This document shows, piece by piece, positions 24,476-33,154 of a stretch of 64,000 nucleotides of DNA. Source of the stretch: Marinomonas arctica. GTDB taxonomy: Bacteria; Pseudomonadota; Gammaproteobacteria; Pseudomonadales; Marinomonadaceae. Each line of letters starts with the position of its first letter. The stretch's first letter is position 1. The translations under genes and the position numbers were made by a program. The DNA lies in the NCBI RefSeq assembly GCF_003259225.1, contig NZ_QHJF01000006.1, positions 115,507 through 179,506 on the forward strand, given 5' to 3'. The notes under the pieces are model-generated. The model saw nothing but the letters and a program-made list of their open reading frames with translations. It was not told where the DNA came from and did no database searches.

Positions 24476-25306
24476 TTATTCTTGTCCAATCGTATTGATG
24501 AGAGTACCCATTGGACCAATTTCCACCTCAATAGTATCACCAGGTTTCATCCATACTGGAGGCGTTCGCTTGGCTCCCACACCACCTGGCGTGCCACTGA
24601 CGATGACATCTCCCGGAGACAAGGGGGTAAACGCTGAAACATAAGCAATAATCTGCGCGATGGGAAAAATCATGTCGCCAATAGGTTGATCTTGCATGAC
24701 TTCACCATTTAAGCGTGTAATAACATGAACGTATTCTAGGTTGCCTGCCTCTTCTGGAGTCACCATGTAAGGGCCAAATGGCCCTGTTGTTGGAAAGTTT
24801 TTCCCCGGTGTAAACTGTCTTGTATGCCATTGCCAATCTCGTATTGAGGCATCATTAAAACAGGCATATCCTGCCACATGATTCATTGCTTCCGCTTCAG
24901 CAATAGCGCGACCACCCTTACCAATGATCACAGCAAGCTCACCTTCATAATCTAAACTCGTTGATACTTTGGGCATTAAAATTTCTGACTTGTGTGCCGT
25001 TAGGCTGTCAGCAAAGCGTATAAATATAGATGGATTAGCCACTTCATCGCGTCCGGTTTCTTTACGGTGAGATTCATAATTATGGCCAACACAAAATATC
25101 TTATTCGGATTAGGTATCACAGGAAGTAAGCTTATTTGTGAATAAGCAAACGTCTCACTACTTTCCAGTGTTGATAATACATTGTCTGCTATCGCTGCTT
25201 TTAAATCAGTGGGTGCTGAGTCTGTTTTTAAGTCGTATACGATATCGTTTTCTAAACGACCATAACTCGCGGTGCCATTTGGGCGCAAAAAGCTGAGATA
25301 TTTCAT
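24476..25306 (-). CDS. FAH-family hydrolase/isomerase (module C)
   Basis: Short FAH-fold enzyme of 276 residues, of the HpcE/YcgM (acylpyruvase, 2-hydroxyhepta-2,4-dienedioate isomerase) type. Visible core: IFCVGHNYESHRKE (about 70-83), metal-binding DYEGELAVIIG (about 118-128) and NDASIRDWQ (about 150-158), PGKNFPTTGPFGP, and the C-terminal SGTPGGVG. It is the last gene of module C, one base after the VOC dioxygenase stop, so it most likely acts on the ring-cleavage product. AGAGAG precedes the ATG. It is only distantly related to the 327-residue FAH protein of module A. Confidence 0.9.
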   Translation of the reverse strand: MKYLSFLRPNGTASYGRLENDIVYDLKTDSAPTDLKAAIADNVLSTLESSETFAYSQISLLPVIPNPNKIFCVGHNYESHRKETGRDEVANPSIFIRFADSLTAHKSEILMPKVSTSLDYEGELAVIIGKGGRAIAEAEAMNHVAGYACFNDASIRDWQWHTRQFTPGKNFPTTGPFGPYMVTPEEAGNLEYVHVITRLNGEVMQDQPIGDMIFPIAQIIAYVSAFTPLSPGDVIVSGTPGGVGAKRTPPVWMKPGDTIEVEIGPMGTLINTIGQE

Positions 25307-25307
25307 A

Positions 25308-26219
25308 TTATTGTCTCTCTTTATTTGTGTTGTTAATCCGTTGTTCGGGTTCCCAGTCGCGACGAAATCTGAAGTTCTCTTCTGCTTGTCTCAAACCTTG
25401 GAAGTCTTTGTCAGATGTTCCCCATTGGTCGATTCGGTTTGCCGGCCAGGTCCAATCTTCAGGTGCTCCCACTGGGTAGTCTTCAGTTACTTTTTCCACG
25501 GCAGTGGAAAACTCAATAACAGCGCCAAATGGCGCAATAAAATAAGCAAAAACATTCGCCCCAGGACCATGGCGACCAGGACCCCAAGCGGGTGTCATTT
25601 GGTGATCTCTTAGTCGACCAATGCCGCGCATGACGCCATCTAGGTCAGCCATTTCAAAAGCAATATGGTTTAGTGAGCTAAAGCCTGCTCGAGCAAAAGC
25701 AGTGCTGTGATGCGAGTCGTTACAGCGTACAAACACCATGCCTTTGGTACGATCTGAAACACAAAAATTGAGTACATCCTCGACAATATCTCCGGTTTTT
25801 TCTGCGTCAGTTGAATTAAAAACCACATGGGTTAATTTGACAGGAAGATCCTGTCCTTGCATGGCAGGAACATCCTTTGCCCCAACAAGAAAGCGAAATA
25901 ACTCCCCCTCTGGCAGTTCGACAATGACGCCTTCACCACCGCCTAAGTCTGCTGATACTTCACGCTTTGTTTTCAAACCACGCTCATGAGACTTTGTCAA
26001 AATGTGCTGCAATTCTTCTTCATTACAAACAAAGGTCGTTGAGCGTACAAAGTGATCTTCACCTTCTTCTAAGGCGACCAAATACGGGAAGGTGCCAGCG
26101 CCTCGAATATAATAGGTGTTGCCTTTCTTTCCTCCAGAAGCGGCTCCCCAGATGTCTATCAGAAAATCATGGGCGTCCTTAGTTTTAGGTAAAACGAGTT
26201 CAACACTGCGTAATTTCAT
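25308..26219 (-). CDS. VOC-family extradiol dioxygenase (module C)
   Basis: Two-domain VOC protein of 303 residues, a likely Fe(II) extradiol ring-cleavage dioxygenase. The likely ligands are H131 (KLTHVVF), H185 (SLNHIAFE) and E236 (AVIEFST) in the C-terminal domain. The WGPGRH motif (about 212-217) and following region match the module A enzyme at 12163, so both belong to one subfamily despite low overall identity. The start codon overlaps the hydroxylase stop by ATGA and the FAH start follows after one base. This hydroxylase-dioxygenase-FAH order is that of a complete meta-cleavage unit. The long charged tail after residue 250 is unusual but in frame. Confidence 0.87.
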   Translation of the reverse strand: MKLRSVELVLPKTKDAHDFLIDIWGAASGGKKGNTYYIRGAGTFPYLVALEEGEDHFVRSTTFVCNEEELQHILTKSHERGLKTKREVSADLGGGEGVIVELPEGELFRFLVGAKDVPAMQGQDLPVKLTHVVFNSTDAEKTGDIVEDVLNFCVSDRTKGMVFVRCNDSHHSTAFARAGFSSLNHIAFEMADLDGVMRGIGRLRDHQMTPAWGPGRHGPGANVFAYFIAPFGAVIEFSTAVEKVTEDYPVGAPEDWTWPANRIDQWGTSDKDFQGLRQAEENFRFRRDWEPEQRINNTNKERQ

Positions 26220-27772
26220 GCACTTTTCTCCAAGTTAACATTCATTTGCATATGGCCTAATAAAGAAGTGAGTAAACCCGATACGTCATTAAGTGCCGTT
26301 CCATAAACATAGAAATCAGGGCGAACAAGTACGCTATCGGCTTCGGCTTCTTTCAGCCAACTTAGAATTGCCCCTCCATCTTCCAGTGTAGTGACATCAG
26401 TAACACTCATGTCGTAATCAGACATATCTTTGTCTATGAAGGTTTTGGCGGCTTGTGCAGCCTTTTCACCAGTAACAAATAACTTCCAATCTGCTTGAAT
26501 CAGGTTATCCATTAAATGCCCATTAATATGAGGCTGGATAAAACGTACGCCAGCTTTCGTCGTTTCTGTAGCAATCACTCCTGATTGAATCGCTGGTATT
26601 AACTCTGCCGCGGTATTGGGTAGTTCGTTTTGAGCCACTTTTCTTCGCACTGTGGCGTCACGTTCAGCCGCTTTTTGGGGATCTAAAATGCAGATATATT
26701 TTCCTGCCTCTATGGCAGAGGAGATAACAGATCGAACGTGAGGATCCCGCTCTATTTGGTAGGTATCTAATAAGGCTTCGTGACTTAATCCCTGCGTAAT
26801 CGCTGACATTTTCCAGGCTAGATTGGCGACATCTCGCAATCCATGGCACATTCCTTGACCGAAGAAAGGCGGAGTTTGATGGGCCGCGTCACCCGCCAAA
26901 AATACCTGACCAAGCCTCCATTGTTCTGCAATCAGACCATGAAAACGGTAGGTTGCGGCACGAACAATCTTATGCGGTACACCGTTTAAATAAGGTCCTA
27001 CGAGTTCTAAGACTTTATCTGGCTGCATCATTGATTGATCGTCTTCACCAGACAGCAACATCATTTCCCAACGGCGATGGTTGCCACGACCTGGGACGAC
27101 AGTGGTAGGACGTTTGGGGTCACACAACATGACCGACAACTGTTGTAAATCCGCTTCTTCTGGCACGCCAGTAAAGTTGGGAAACTGCACGTCTCCGTCC
27201 ACCTCTGCATCAACCACCAGCCAAGGCTCTTCGAACTGCAAATCCTCAAGTTTAATACCCAGTGATTTACGCACTTTACTGCTTGCACCATCACAGGCGA
27301 TCACCCAACGCACTTTTTCGTTTATTGTGCCTTGTGTTGTCTTTATCGTTAGCACTGCGTCTGAATCTGTCTGTGCCAGACTGTCAAATTCAGAGCCTAA
27401 ACGTAACTCAACATTAGGGTATTGCTTAAGCGCTTGACGTAAATGATTTTCAAGCTCTGGCTGGTAGAAAAAATAATCATTAGACCAACCATATGGGCGA
27501 GGTTTACCCACCGTTCCCATATAACGCATGACGCCGTAGTCTGCACCGATATGCAGATGACCCTGAGTATCACGCATGTCATTTAGCACATCGTTGATCA
27601 CACCAGCGGACTGAAACAAACGCATCATTTCATGGTCAAGATGCACGGCTCGAGGCAAGGGAAATGGATTAATTTCTTTTTCCAACACCAATACTTTTAA
27701 TCCAGACTTACCAAGTAAATTGGCAGCCAAAGCACCTACTGGTCCACAACCAATAATCGCCACATCGAACAT
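26216..27772 (-). CDS. MhpA-like FAD-dependent aromatic hydroxylase (module C)
   Basis: PHBH-superfamily hydroxylase of 518 residues, of the 3-(3-hydroxyphenyl)propionate hydroxylase / PheA/TfdB kind. Motifs: GCGPVG (8-13), DG motif in ACDGASSKVRKS (about 161-172), FAD-binding GDAAHQTPPFFGQG (about 286-299), and a C-terminal thioredoxin-like domain (about 400-518) typical of this length class. GAGG lies eight bases before the ATG. It precedes the VOC dioxygenase with a four-base overlap, so it should create the ortho-diphenol that the dioxygenase opens. Hydroxylation of a flavonoid A-ring-like or phenylpropanoid ring is plausible but inferred. Confidence 0.9.
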   Translation of the reverse strand: MFDVAIIGCGPVGALAANLLGKSGLKVLVLEKEINPFPLPRAVHLDHEMMRLFQSAGVINDVLNDMRDTQGHLHIGADYGVMRYMGTVGKPRPYGWSNDYFFYQPELENHLRQALKQYPNVELRLGSEFDSLAQTDSDAVLTIKTTQGTINEKVRWVIACDGASSKVRKSLGIKLEDLQFEEPWLVVDAEVDGDVQFPNFTGVPEEADLQQLSVMLCDPKRPTTVVPGRGNHRRWEMMLLSGEDDQSMMQPDKVLELVGPYLNGVPHKIVRAATYRFHGLIAEQWRLGQVFLAGDAAHQTPPFFGQGMCHGLRDVANLAWKMSAITQGLSHEALLDTYQIERDPHVRSVISSAIEAGKYICILDPQKAAERDATVRRKVAQNELPNTAAELIPAIQSGVIATETTKAGVRFIQPHINGHLMDNLIQADWKLFVTGEKAAQAAKTFIDKDMSDYDMSVTDVTTLEDGGAILSWLKEAEADSVLVRPDFYVYGTALNDVSGLLTSLLGHMQMNVNLEKSA

Positions 27773-27861
27773 GGAGTAACCTCATAAGACAATAAAAAAA
27801 TGAAACAATAAAAACTTATGTACCCGATCATCTATCACTAGGTATCACATATACCAACGAC

Positions 27862-28302
27862 TCAACTGACAATACCGTTGGCAGCAATAAAACCGTTCTC
27901 TTCAATAGCTGAGACGGCACATATTTCGTCGTTCTCACCGATATCACCGGAAATACCAATCGCGCCAATAATGACTTTTTCATGATCCAAAATTAAAACC
28001 CCACCAGGTGAAGGCACCATTCGACCCTGACTGATGGTGGTTAATGTATTGATAAACTGAGGGTTCTTCTGACTGCGTCTGGTTAGTTCACTAGAGCCGA
28101 ACCCCATTCCAAGGGATCCCCATGCTTTGCCAAAGGCAATATCAAATCTCGCGATCCCGGCACCATCTTCGCGTTTAAAGGCAATTAAATGTCCGCCCGC
28201 GTCTAAAACGGCAACCGCTAATGGGGCGAGTTTATTTTTTCTCGCTTCTTCTAAAGCAGTATCTATGATGTTTGAAGCATTAATTAGTGTCAGTGAACTC
28301 AT
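27862..28302 (-). CDS. GlcG/HbpS-family heme-binding-like protein
   Basis: Soluble protein of 146 residues of the GlcG/HbpS (PF03928) family. The start at 28302 (MSSLTLINAS) has AGAGG seven bases upstream, and a longer frame lacks a site. The conserved core is seen as LAVAVLDAGGHLIAFKREDGA, IAFGKAW, PSPGGVLI and IGAIGISGDIGENDE. Members bind heme or small molecules and occur very often in aromatic and glycolate catabolic operons without a proven role. It lies between the GST and hydroxylase genes in module C. Confidence 0.85.
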   Translation of the reverse strand: MSSLTLINASNIIDTALEEARKNKLAPLAVAVLDAGGHLIAFKREDGAGIARFDIAFGKAWGSLGMGFGSSELTRRSQKNPQFINTLTTISQGRMVPSPGGVLILDHEKVIIGAIGISGDIGENDEICAVSAIEENGFIAANGIVS

Positions 28303-28346
28303 TTTGGGGCCTCTATTAATAGGAAAGTAAGTGCTCTCATATCCAT

Positions 28347-29006
28347 TCACACAAACATGGCAAGCATGCCTAAGTGGGTGTCAGGTCGTGGGATGGTAAA
28401 ATTAACGTGTTTCCAGTCATCTGCGGCGGGACGTTCTAGGCATTTGTGTAGCCAAGCTTGCATATTAGGCCAAGCAGAAATATCAATATTGGCCGTAGGA
28501 ACCAATGTCATCACTGCAGCGACATTTAAATCCGCTGCACTAAAGCGATCGCCTAGTATGTATTCTTTATTTTCTAGGTGTTTGTTTAACACATCCCAGG
28601 GACGCGATAGCTTTTTCACGGCTAGGTTAAACTCTTCAACATTGCGTGATTCTGGCGCAAACAGTAAATTATTGGCTGACGCCAGCAGCAAAGGCTTTTC
28701 AATTTCAGTGATAGCCCAAATGGTCCACTGCATCATGAATGCGTCTTCTTGCAAGTTTTGGGGCGCTAGCTCACCGCCGGCTTTTTTGGCCAAATATAAA
28801 TTGATAGCCAGCGATTCGAACAAGGTAAAACCCTGATCTTCAAGCGCAGGAATACGGCCATTTGGGTTTATTTGCAAAAATTCAGGACTATGGGTACTAC
28901 CATCTAAAAAATTGGTTGATTCATGATGAAAGTCGATGCCTAACTCTTTTAACATCCAAGCACAACGGTTGGCTCTAGAATGCATGGATCCATATAACGT
29001 TGTCAT
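28347..29006 (-). CDS. Glutathione S-transferase family protein
   Basis: GST of 219 residues. The thioredoxin-like N-terminal domain (1-78) includes GSMHSRANRCAWML, with a likely Ser/His active-site region, the cis-Pro loop GRIPAL (about 53-58) and FESLAINLYL for gamma-glutamyl binding. The C-terminal helical domain contains the N-capping/hydrophobic staple region GDRFSAADLNVAAVM. GGAG precedes the ATG. In ring-cleavage operons GSTs act as maleylpyruvate or maleylacetoacetate isomerases or as ether lyases (LigE/F type), so here it may isomerise a cleavage product or open an aryl ether. It lies between the carotenoid-oxygenase and GlcG genes. Confidence 0.88.
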   Translation of the reverse strand: MTTLYGSMHSRANRCAWMLKELGIDFHHESTNFLDGSTHSPEFLQINPNGRIPALEDQGFTLFESLAINLYLAKKAGGELAPQNLQEDAFMMQWTIWAITEIEKPLLLASANNLLFAPESRNVEEFNLAVKKLSRPWDVLNKHLENKEYILGDRFSAADLNVAAVMTLVPTANIDISAWPNMQAWLHKCLERPAADDWKHVNFTIPRPDTHLGMLAMFV

Positions 29007-29075
29007 AAGAAACTCCGCTAAAATGGCGTTATTGCGTCCTTAAAATAGAAGCAATAACGCCGTTAATTGTTATAT

Positions 29076-30542
29076 TTACTTATATGAGGAAGGCACCCAA
29101 ATACCATGGAAACCTTCATGAACACGACAGGGAAATTTCACGATGGCAACGGGACCTTGGCTAAGATTTCGAGCGTCTAAAATCACCAAATCAGTACGGT
29201 TCTCATCCCGTCGGCCGACCATGGATAACAGCCAACCATCGCCTTCTTCTGCATCTAGGCTGCGTGGTACGAAACAGGGCTCTTCTGGTGCAGAGTTTGG
29301 CCCGGCATAGTAGAAATCGAGTTTGTTTTCTTGCTCATCGAAATGCCCAAGGCATGTAAATGGAGGTCCCTTTGGACCAGGTTCTAGCATTGGTCCTAAT
29401 TCTTTGTTACTGGTGCCAAACCAAAAATGACGCGTTCTACGCATGGCAAAACGGGCATCGATAACGGGCATTTCGCCAATGTGGTTAATAAAACGCTTGA
29501 TTTCAACAGAGCCACCATCACCATCACCACTTAGGTCTACAATCCAACGTTCACCGAAAGGAGGAAGTTCATGGGCGTCTGGATTATGAATATCAGGAAA
29601 TTGGCTTAACCAGCCGGACTCGGTGACAAATTGGTCCAGTATCAGTTTAGAACCGTCTTCCCAAGCATTAAATGTGTGAGTTTGCATGACTGATTTATTG
29701 ACATTAAACCAGCGAATTGCTTTTACACCACGATCTCGAGGTATTACTCCTACATGGGTTGTTTTGGAGCTATCCCAGTGCCAGTAAGGTTCACCTTGTT
29801 TGACTCTGTCCCAATCACACACCATCGGGCAAATGACGAAAGCGATGTAGTTTTCTGATACTAAAAAGTCGTGCACCATGGAACAGTAAGGCGCTTTGAA
29901 CCTTTCAGAACTAGTAAATTTGCCTTCTTTGTTGATGATATAGACTTCTATTTCATCACTGGCTACGCCTTCGCAGTTATAAGCAAAGGCTATACATTCG
30001 CCTGTTTTTGGATCAAATTTTGGGTGTGCGGTGAAGGTCTGGCTAGTTAGCTGTCCATCAAAATCGGTTTCACCAATGGTGGTTAAATCATCCGGATGAA
30101 TCTCATAAGGACGACCCGACTCTTTCAGTGCGTACAGTTTTTTATTGAGTAACATCACGGATGTGTTAGCCGTGTTATGGTCTTCTTCTCTAACCGCTTC
30201 TGAACTGGTAAAAGGGTTACGGTATGAACCAAAAAGCGCACGGCGAGCCTGTCTTTCAAGCTCAAACTTTTTAGTGCGAACAAACCTAGTGGTTAAGTCT
30301 GCATGGCCTTGCTCAAATCTCACCATATGTACCATGCCATCCCCATTTAAGAAGATGTCATTAGGGTGGAGTGGTCTATAAGTGTGATCTGCACTGTTTC
30401 TGTAATAGGTTCCTTCCAACTCTGGAGGGATACTGCCTATGACTTCAAGGTCGTGCACATGTCCTTCAATACGAACAGGTGCCGCGTAACCTTTGAAAGT
30501 CAATTCATTAGGAAATTGCATTCCTACTCTATTATTATTCAT
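29076..30542 (-). CDS. Carotenoid-oxygenase-family dioxygenase (lignostilbene/isoeugenol oxygenase-like)
   Basis: Non-heme iron dioxygenase of 488 residues that cuts a C=C bond conjugated to an aromatic ring or in a polyene. The start at 30542 (MNNNRVG) follows AGGAAG. The four iron-binding His residues of the family are visible: H173 (TAHPKFD), H224 (MVHDFL), H289 (QTHTFN) and H479 (GFHGIW). Also family-typical are YYRNSAD and FLNGDGMVH near the N terminus. With neighbouring phenol hydroxylase and ring-cleavage genes, an alkene-bearing phenolic (stilbene, hydroxycinnamate or isoeugenol type) is a more likely substrate than a carotenoid. It would release an aromatic aldehyde, yet no aldehyde dehydrogenase lies in the window. 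Confidence 0.9.
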   Translation of the reverse strand: MNNNRVGMQFPNELTFKGYAAPVRIEGHVHDLEVIGSIPPELEGTYYRNSADHTYRPLHPNDIFLNGDGMVHMVRFEQGHADLTTRFVRTKKFELERQARRALFGSYRNPFTSSEAVREEDHNTANTSVMLLNKKLYALKESGRPYEIHPDDLTTIGETDFDGQLTSQTFTAHPKFDPKTGECIAFAYNCEGVASDEIEVYIINKEGKFTSSERFKAPYCSMVHDFLVSENYIAFVICPMVCDWDRVKQGEPYWHWDSSKTTHVGVIPRDRGVKAIRWFNVNKSVMQTHTFNAWEDGSKLILDQFVTESGWLSQFPDIHNPDAHELPPFGERWIVDLSGDGDGGSVEIKRFINHIGEMPVIDARFAMRRTRHFWFGTSNKELGPMLEPGPKGPPFTCLGHFDEQENKLDFYYAGPNSAPEEPCFVPRSLDAEEGDGWLLSMVGRRDENRTDLVILDARNLSQGPVAIVKFPCRVHEGFHGIWVPSSYK

Positions 30543-30618
30543 TATTTTTCTTCCTACTTTAAATGTCACAGTGACCCATGACTTTTTACCAATCAGTGAA
30601 AATCTAATGTTTTAAGTG

Positions 30619-31824
30619 TTAAGCCATTCTTGGCTCGCTTAGGTTTACGTCCTTCTCTTTTAATAAACTTTGCGCTTTTATTACCAAAGTCACTGCGATA
30701 CAGCTAATGATCACAACGGCCCAAGCTAATCCTTGGTAACCAACCGTCGCAACGATAACGCCACCCAGCAAAGGACCTATTGCGGACCCAATCATCATCA
30801 TGGCGGGTGTTGCGGCAACTGCACGGCCAGTTGGGTCTATTTTGGCCAATAGACCAAACACAAAAGTGTGTGTGAAAATTACGAGAGTGACGTAAAACGC
30901 GACGGGAACGGCATACAATGGAAAATAAGATGCGGCATGCGTGATTGATAAGGCAAACAAGGCTTGCAAACAAGGACCGGCAATGGCAACACTAATTGGT
31001 GACAAGCGTTTCTGTAACAGTGAAGCAACTAGCCCTGGTGTTAAGTTAATTACTCCCATTACGATTAAAACAATTTCCACTTGTTTGCGATCAAAATTGT
31101 GCAAGTCACCAATTCTGTCAACAAATGAAAACACCATTGCTTGGTTCAATGTTAGGCAACTAACAACACAAATAAACATCCATACTGCGGGTTTGGATAA
31201 AATTTTTGCGGTGACTTTATTCGCCTGATTTTCGCTTTTATTATGGTTTGTGGTTTCATCAGAAACCTTGGGGAAAAAGAAAAACATAACGATAGCGGCA
31301 CAGGCCATTAGGACAAAAAAGGCAATAAAAATAGCCATGCCACCAATTTGTTTTGTTGCTTGAGGAAGCAGTGCAAATAGCGCAATGGCTAAAACACCTA
31401 AAGCAACATTTACTAAGCCAAATAAGCGATGAGGATTGTTTGTTTTTCCTATGGTTCCATGTATGGACGACAAAGCAGCCCCCGCACCTAAGCCTGCAAT
31501 AACATGCAACGTGACAAGCATCGGAAAGCTCTCCGAAATTACGGACAATTTTGATGCTGCAAAAAATGAAACAGATGCCACGGCAAAGCCAAGGGCAGCA
31601 ATATATCGATGATTTAGTCGAGTATATTTAGGCGACAAAATGATACTTGAGATTACAATACCAACAAGAAATAGGGTGACGGTAAGCCCAGCTTGTTGTG
31701 GAAGCAGATGATAGTCTTGCATTAGCGCACTGATCCAAAGAGGAAGTGCGGCTAAATCCACCATACCAGCCATATGGCCTATCCCCAGTACTATTTTGCC
31801 TTGTGTACTATTTAATTTGGTCAT
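30619..31824 (-). CDS. MFS transporter (module C)
   Basis: Major facilitator carrier of 401 residues with about 12 hydrophobic segments. It shares with the module A carrier at 10793 the signature (A)GM(V)DLAALPLW, QQAG.TVTLFL, FFAAS, PHRLFG/A, and THTFVFGLLA..D.TGRA.AATPAM, so the two are paralogs serving related substrates. It lies between the outer-membrane protein gene and the carotenoid-oxygenase gene. AAGAGAG precedes the ATG. It is probably the inner-membrane importer of the module C aromatic substrate. Confidence 0.88.
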   Translation of the reverse strand: MTKLNSTQGKIVLGIGHMAGMVDLAALPLWISALMQDYHLLPQQAGLTVTLFLVGIVISSIILSPKYTRLNHRYIAALGFAVASVSFFAASKLSVISESFPMLVTLHVIAGLGAGAALSSIHGTIGKTNNPHRLFGLVNVALGVLAIALFALLPQATKQIGGMAIFIAFFVLMACAAIVMFFFFPKVSDETTNHNKSENQANKVTAKILSKPAVWMFICVVSCLTLNQAMVFSFVDRIGDLHNFDRKQVEIVLIVMGVINLTPGLVASLLQKRLSPISVAIAGPCLQALFALSITHAASYFPLYAVPVAFYVTLVIFTHTFVFGLLAKIDPTGRAVAATPAMMMIGSAIGPLLGGVIVATVGYQGLAWAVVIISCIAVTLVIKAQSLLKEKDVNLSEPRMA

Positions 31825-31889
31825 TTTTATTCTCTCTTTATTATTTTATTTTTATTGTTTTAAACACTTAGTGAGATGCTGAATTTGAC

Positions 31890-32996
31890 TTATAAATTCC
31901 ATGTAGCCGTTAGGACAACCGCTTCATTCGAAAGATTTCCTTTAAGGCCTTGATGACGTAAATAAGACAGCTCATATCGGTTGCCAGATCGCTCCATGAC
32001 AGATACACCACCACCAAAGACGGCATATGTTGGCTCGTCAACGTATTCATCTAAATCGTTGACGTATTCTTGCTCCATACCGACAACCATATTCGGTGTC
32101 CATGAACCAGGGCTGGTTTCTTTTTCAAATCGTAAATGCCCCCAAACCGTGCCATAATTTTCTGTGTCACCCACTTCCCCAGAAGAGACAACACCAAAAC
32201 TGTCAGCGGTTTTCTCAAGGAAGTTACGTTGAAACTGCATGCCCAAAACAGGATGTAATGCCCAACCTTCTGGGATTTGGCTAAAATCATTGTTGTGGAA
32301 AGTACCTACGAGTTCCGACTGGAGATAAAAATGGTCATCACCTGGTTTGTGTGTGCGTATAAACGGGCCTGCAGCGACTTTGAGCTCTTGTTCACCCCAA
32401 GAGTATTCAGTGCGCAAGGTAGCGCCCCAGTGATCACTAAATTTACTGATCATGTCAAAACGTAAACCAGCACCATGTCGCTTGATGGTTCCCGCATCCA
32501 CAATATCTAAATCCGTTTGCTCACCAAATACACCAAAGCTCAACATGGTATTGGCATCAAGAAAGCGTATGTACTGAGCATCCATCCTTCCAATATCGCC
32601 ATCTAGTTGCACTTCATTATCGCCACCATTGGATAAAGTGCCGGTAATATTTAAACGCAGAAGGGACTTGCCGTCTGACAACATGTGTTGAACGGTAAGA
32701 GGCGCAACAATGTCAGAGGTATCATCTTTGTATTCTGCGTTTGATGAACTGGATTTGGCTTTACCAATGGTGGTTCTAGCTTGCCCTATACGCCATTGAA
32801 CACTGCCAAACTGATCACCATCACTAAAAGAGCGCATAAGACCAGCTCGTCCAAGATTCATTTGGGCCTGAATTGAAAGTGGTAGTGAATGCACACCATG
32901 AGATGTCTCTGTTTCCTCAGCAATCGCATGGGACATGATAAACAGTGCCGCTGCGGCAGCAGTGTAGTGGGCTAGTAACTTATATTTTACTGTCAT
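31890..32996 (-). CDS. Outer-membrane beta-barrel-like protein (module C)
   Basis: Exported protein of 368 residues. Residues 1-26 (ending SHAIA) are a signal peptide. The mature part is rich in alternating amphipathic strands and ends in TATWNL, so it is probably a beta-barrel. I do not recognise the family with certainty; it resembles autotransporter-barrel or DUF-type porins seen in aromatic clusters. It is the first gene of module C, divergent from the LysR gene at 33155, and has AGGTG before its ATG. Likely role: outer-membrane entry of the module C substrate, complementary to DUF1302 in module A. Confidence 0.72.
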   Translation of the reverse strand: MTVKYKLLAHYTAAAAALFIMSHAIAEETETSHGVHSLPLSIQAQMNLGRAGLMRSFSDGDQFGSVQWRIGQARTTIGKAKSSSSNAEYKDDTSDIVAPLTVQHMLSDGKSLLRLNITGTLSNGGDNEVQLDGDIGRMDAQYIRFLDANTMLSFGVFGEQTDLDIVDAGTIKRHGAGLRFDMISKFSDHWGATLRTEYSWGEQELKVAAGPFIRTHKPGDDHFYLQSELVGTFHNNDFSQIPEGWALHPVLGMQFQRNFLEKTADSFGVVSSGEVGDTENYGTVWGHLRFEKETSPGSWTPNMVVGMEQEYVNDLDEYVDEPTYAVFGGGVSVMERSGNRYELSYLRHQGLKGNLSNEAVVLTATWNL

Positions 32997-33154
32997 AATT
33001 TCACCTGCATTTTTATTTTTATTGTTTTCAATATGATTAGTAATTAATCACCCACTCACTATAGGGCCACGACAATAAGTGATGAAACAGATTGTATTAA
33101 TGGTTTGCATCGATATAATCAATACCTATAGACAGAAGTAGCTAGGTAAAATTT

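Noticed and set aside
31890..32996. A type V autotransporter
   Set aside because: No passenger domain; the 368-residue protein looks like a plain barrel.
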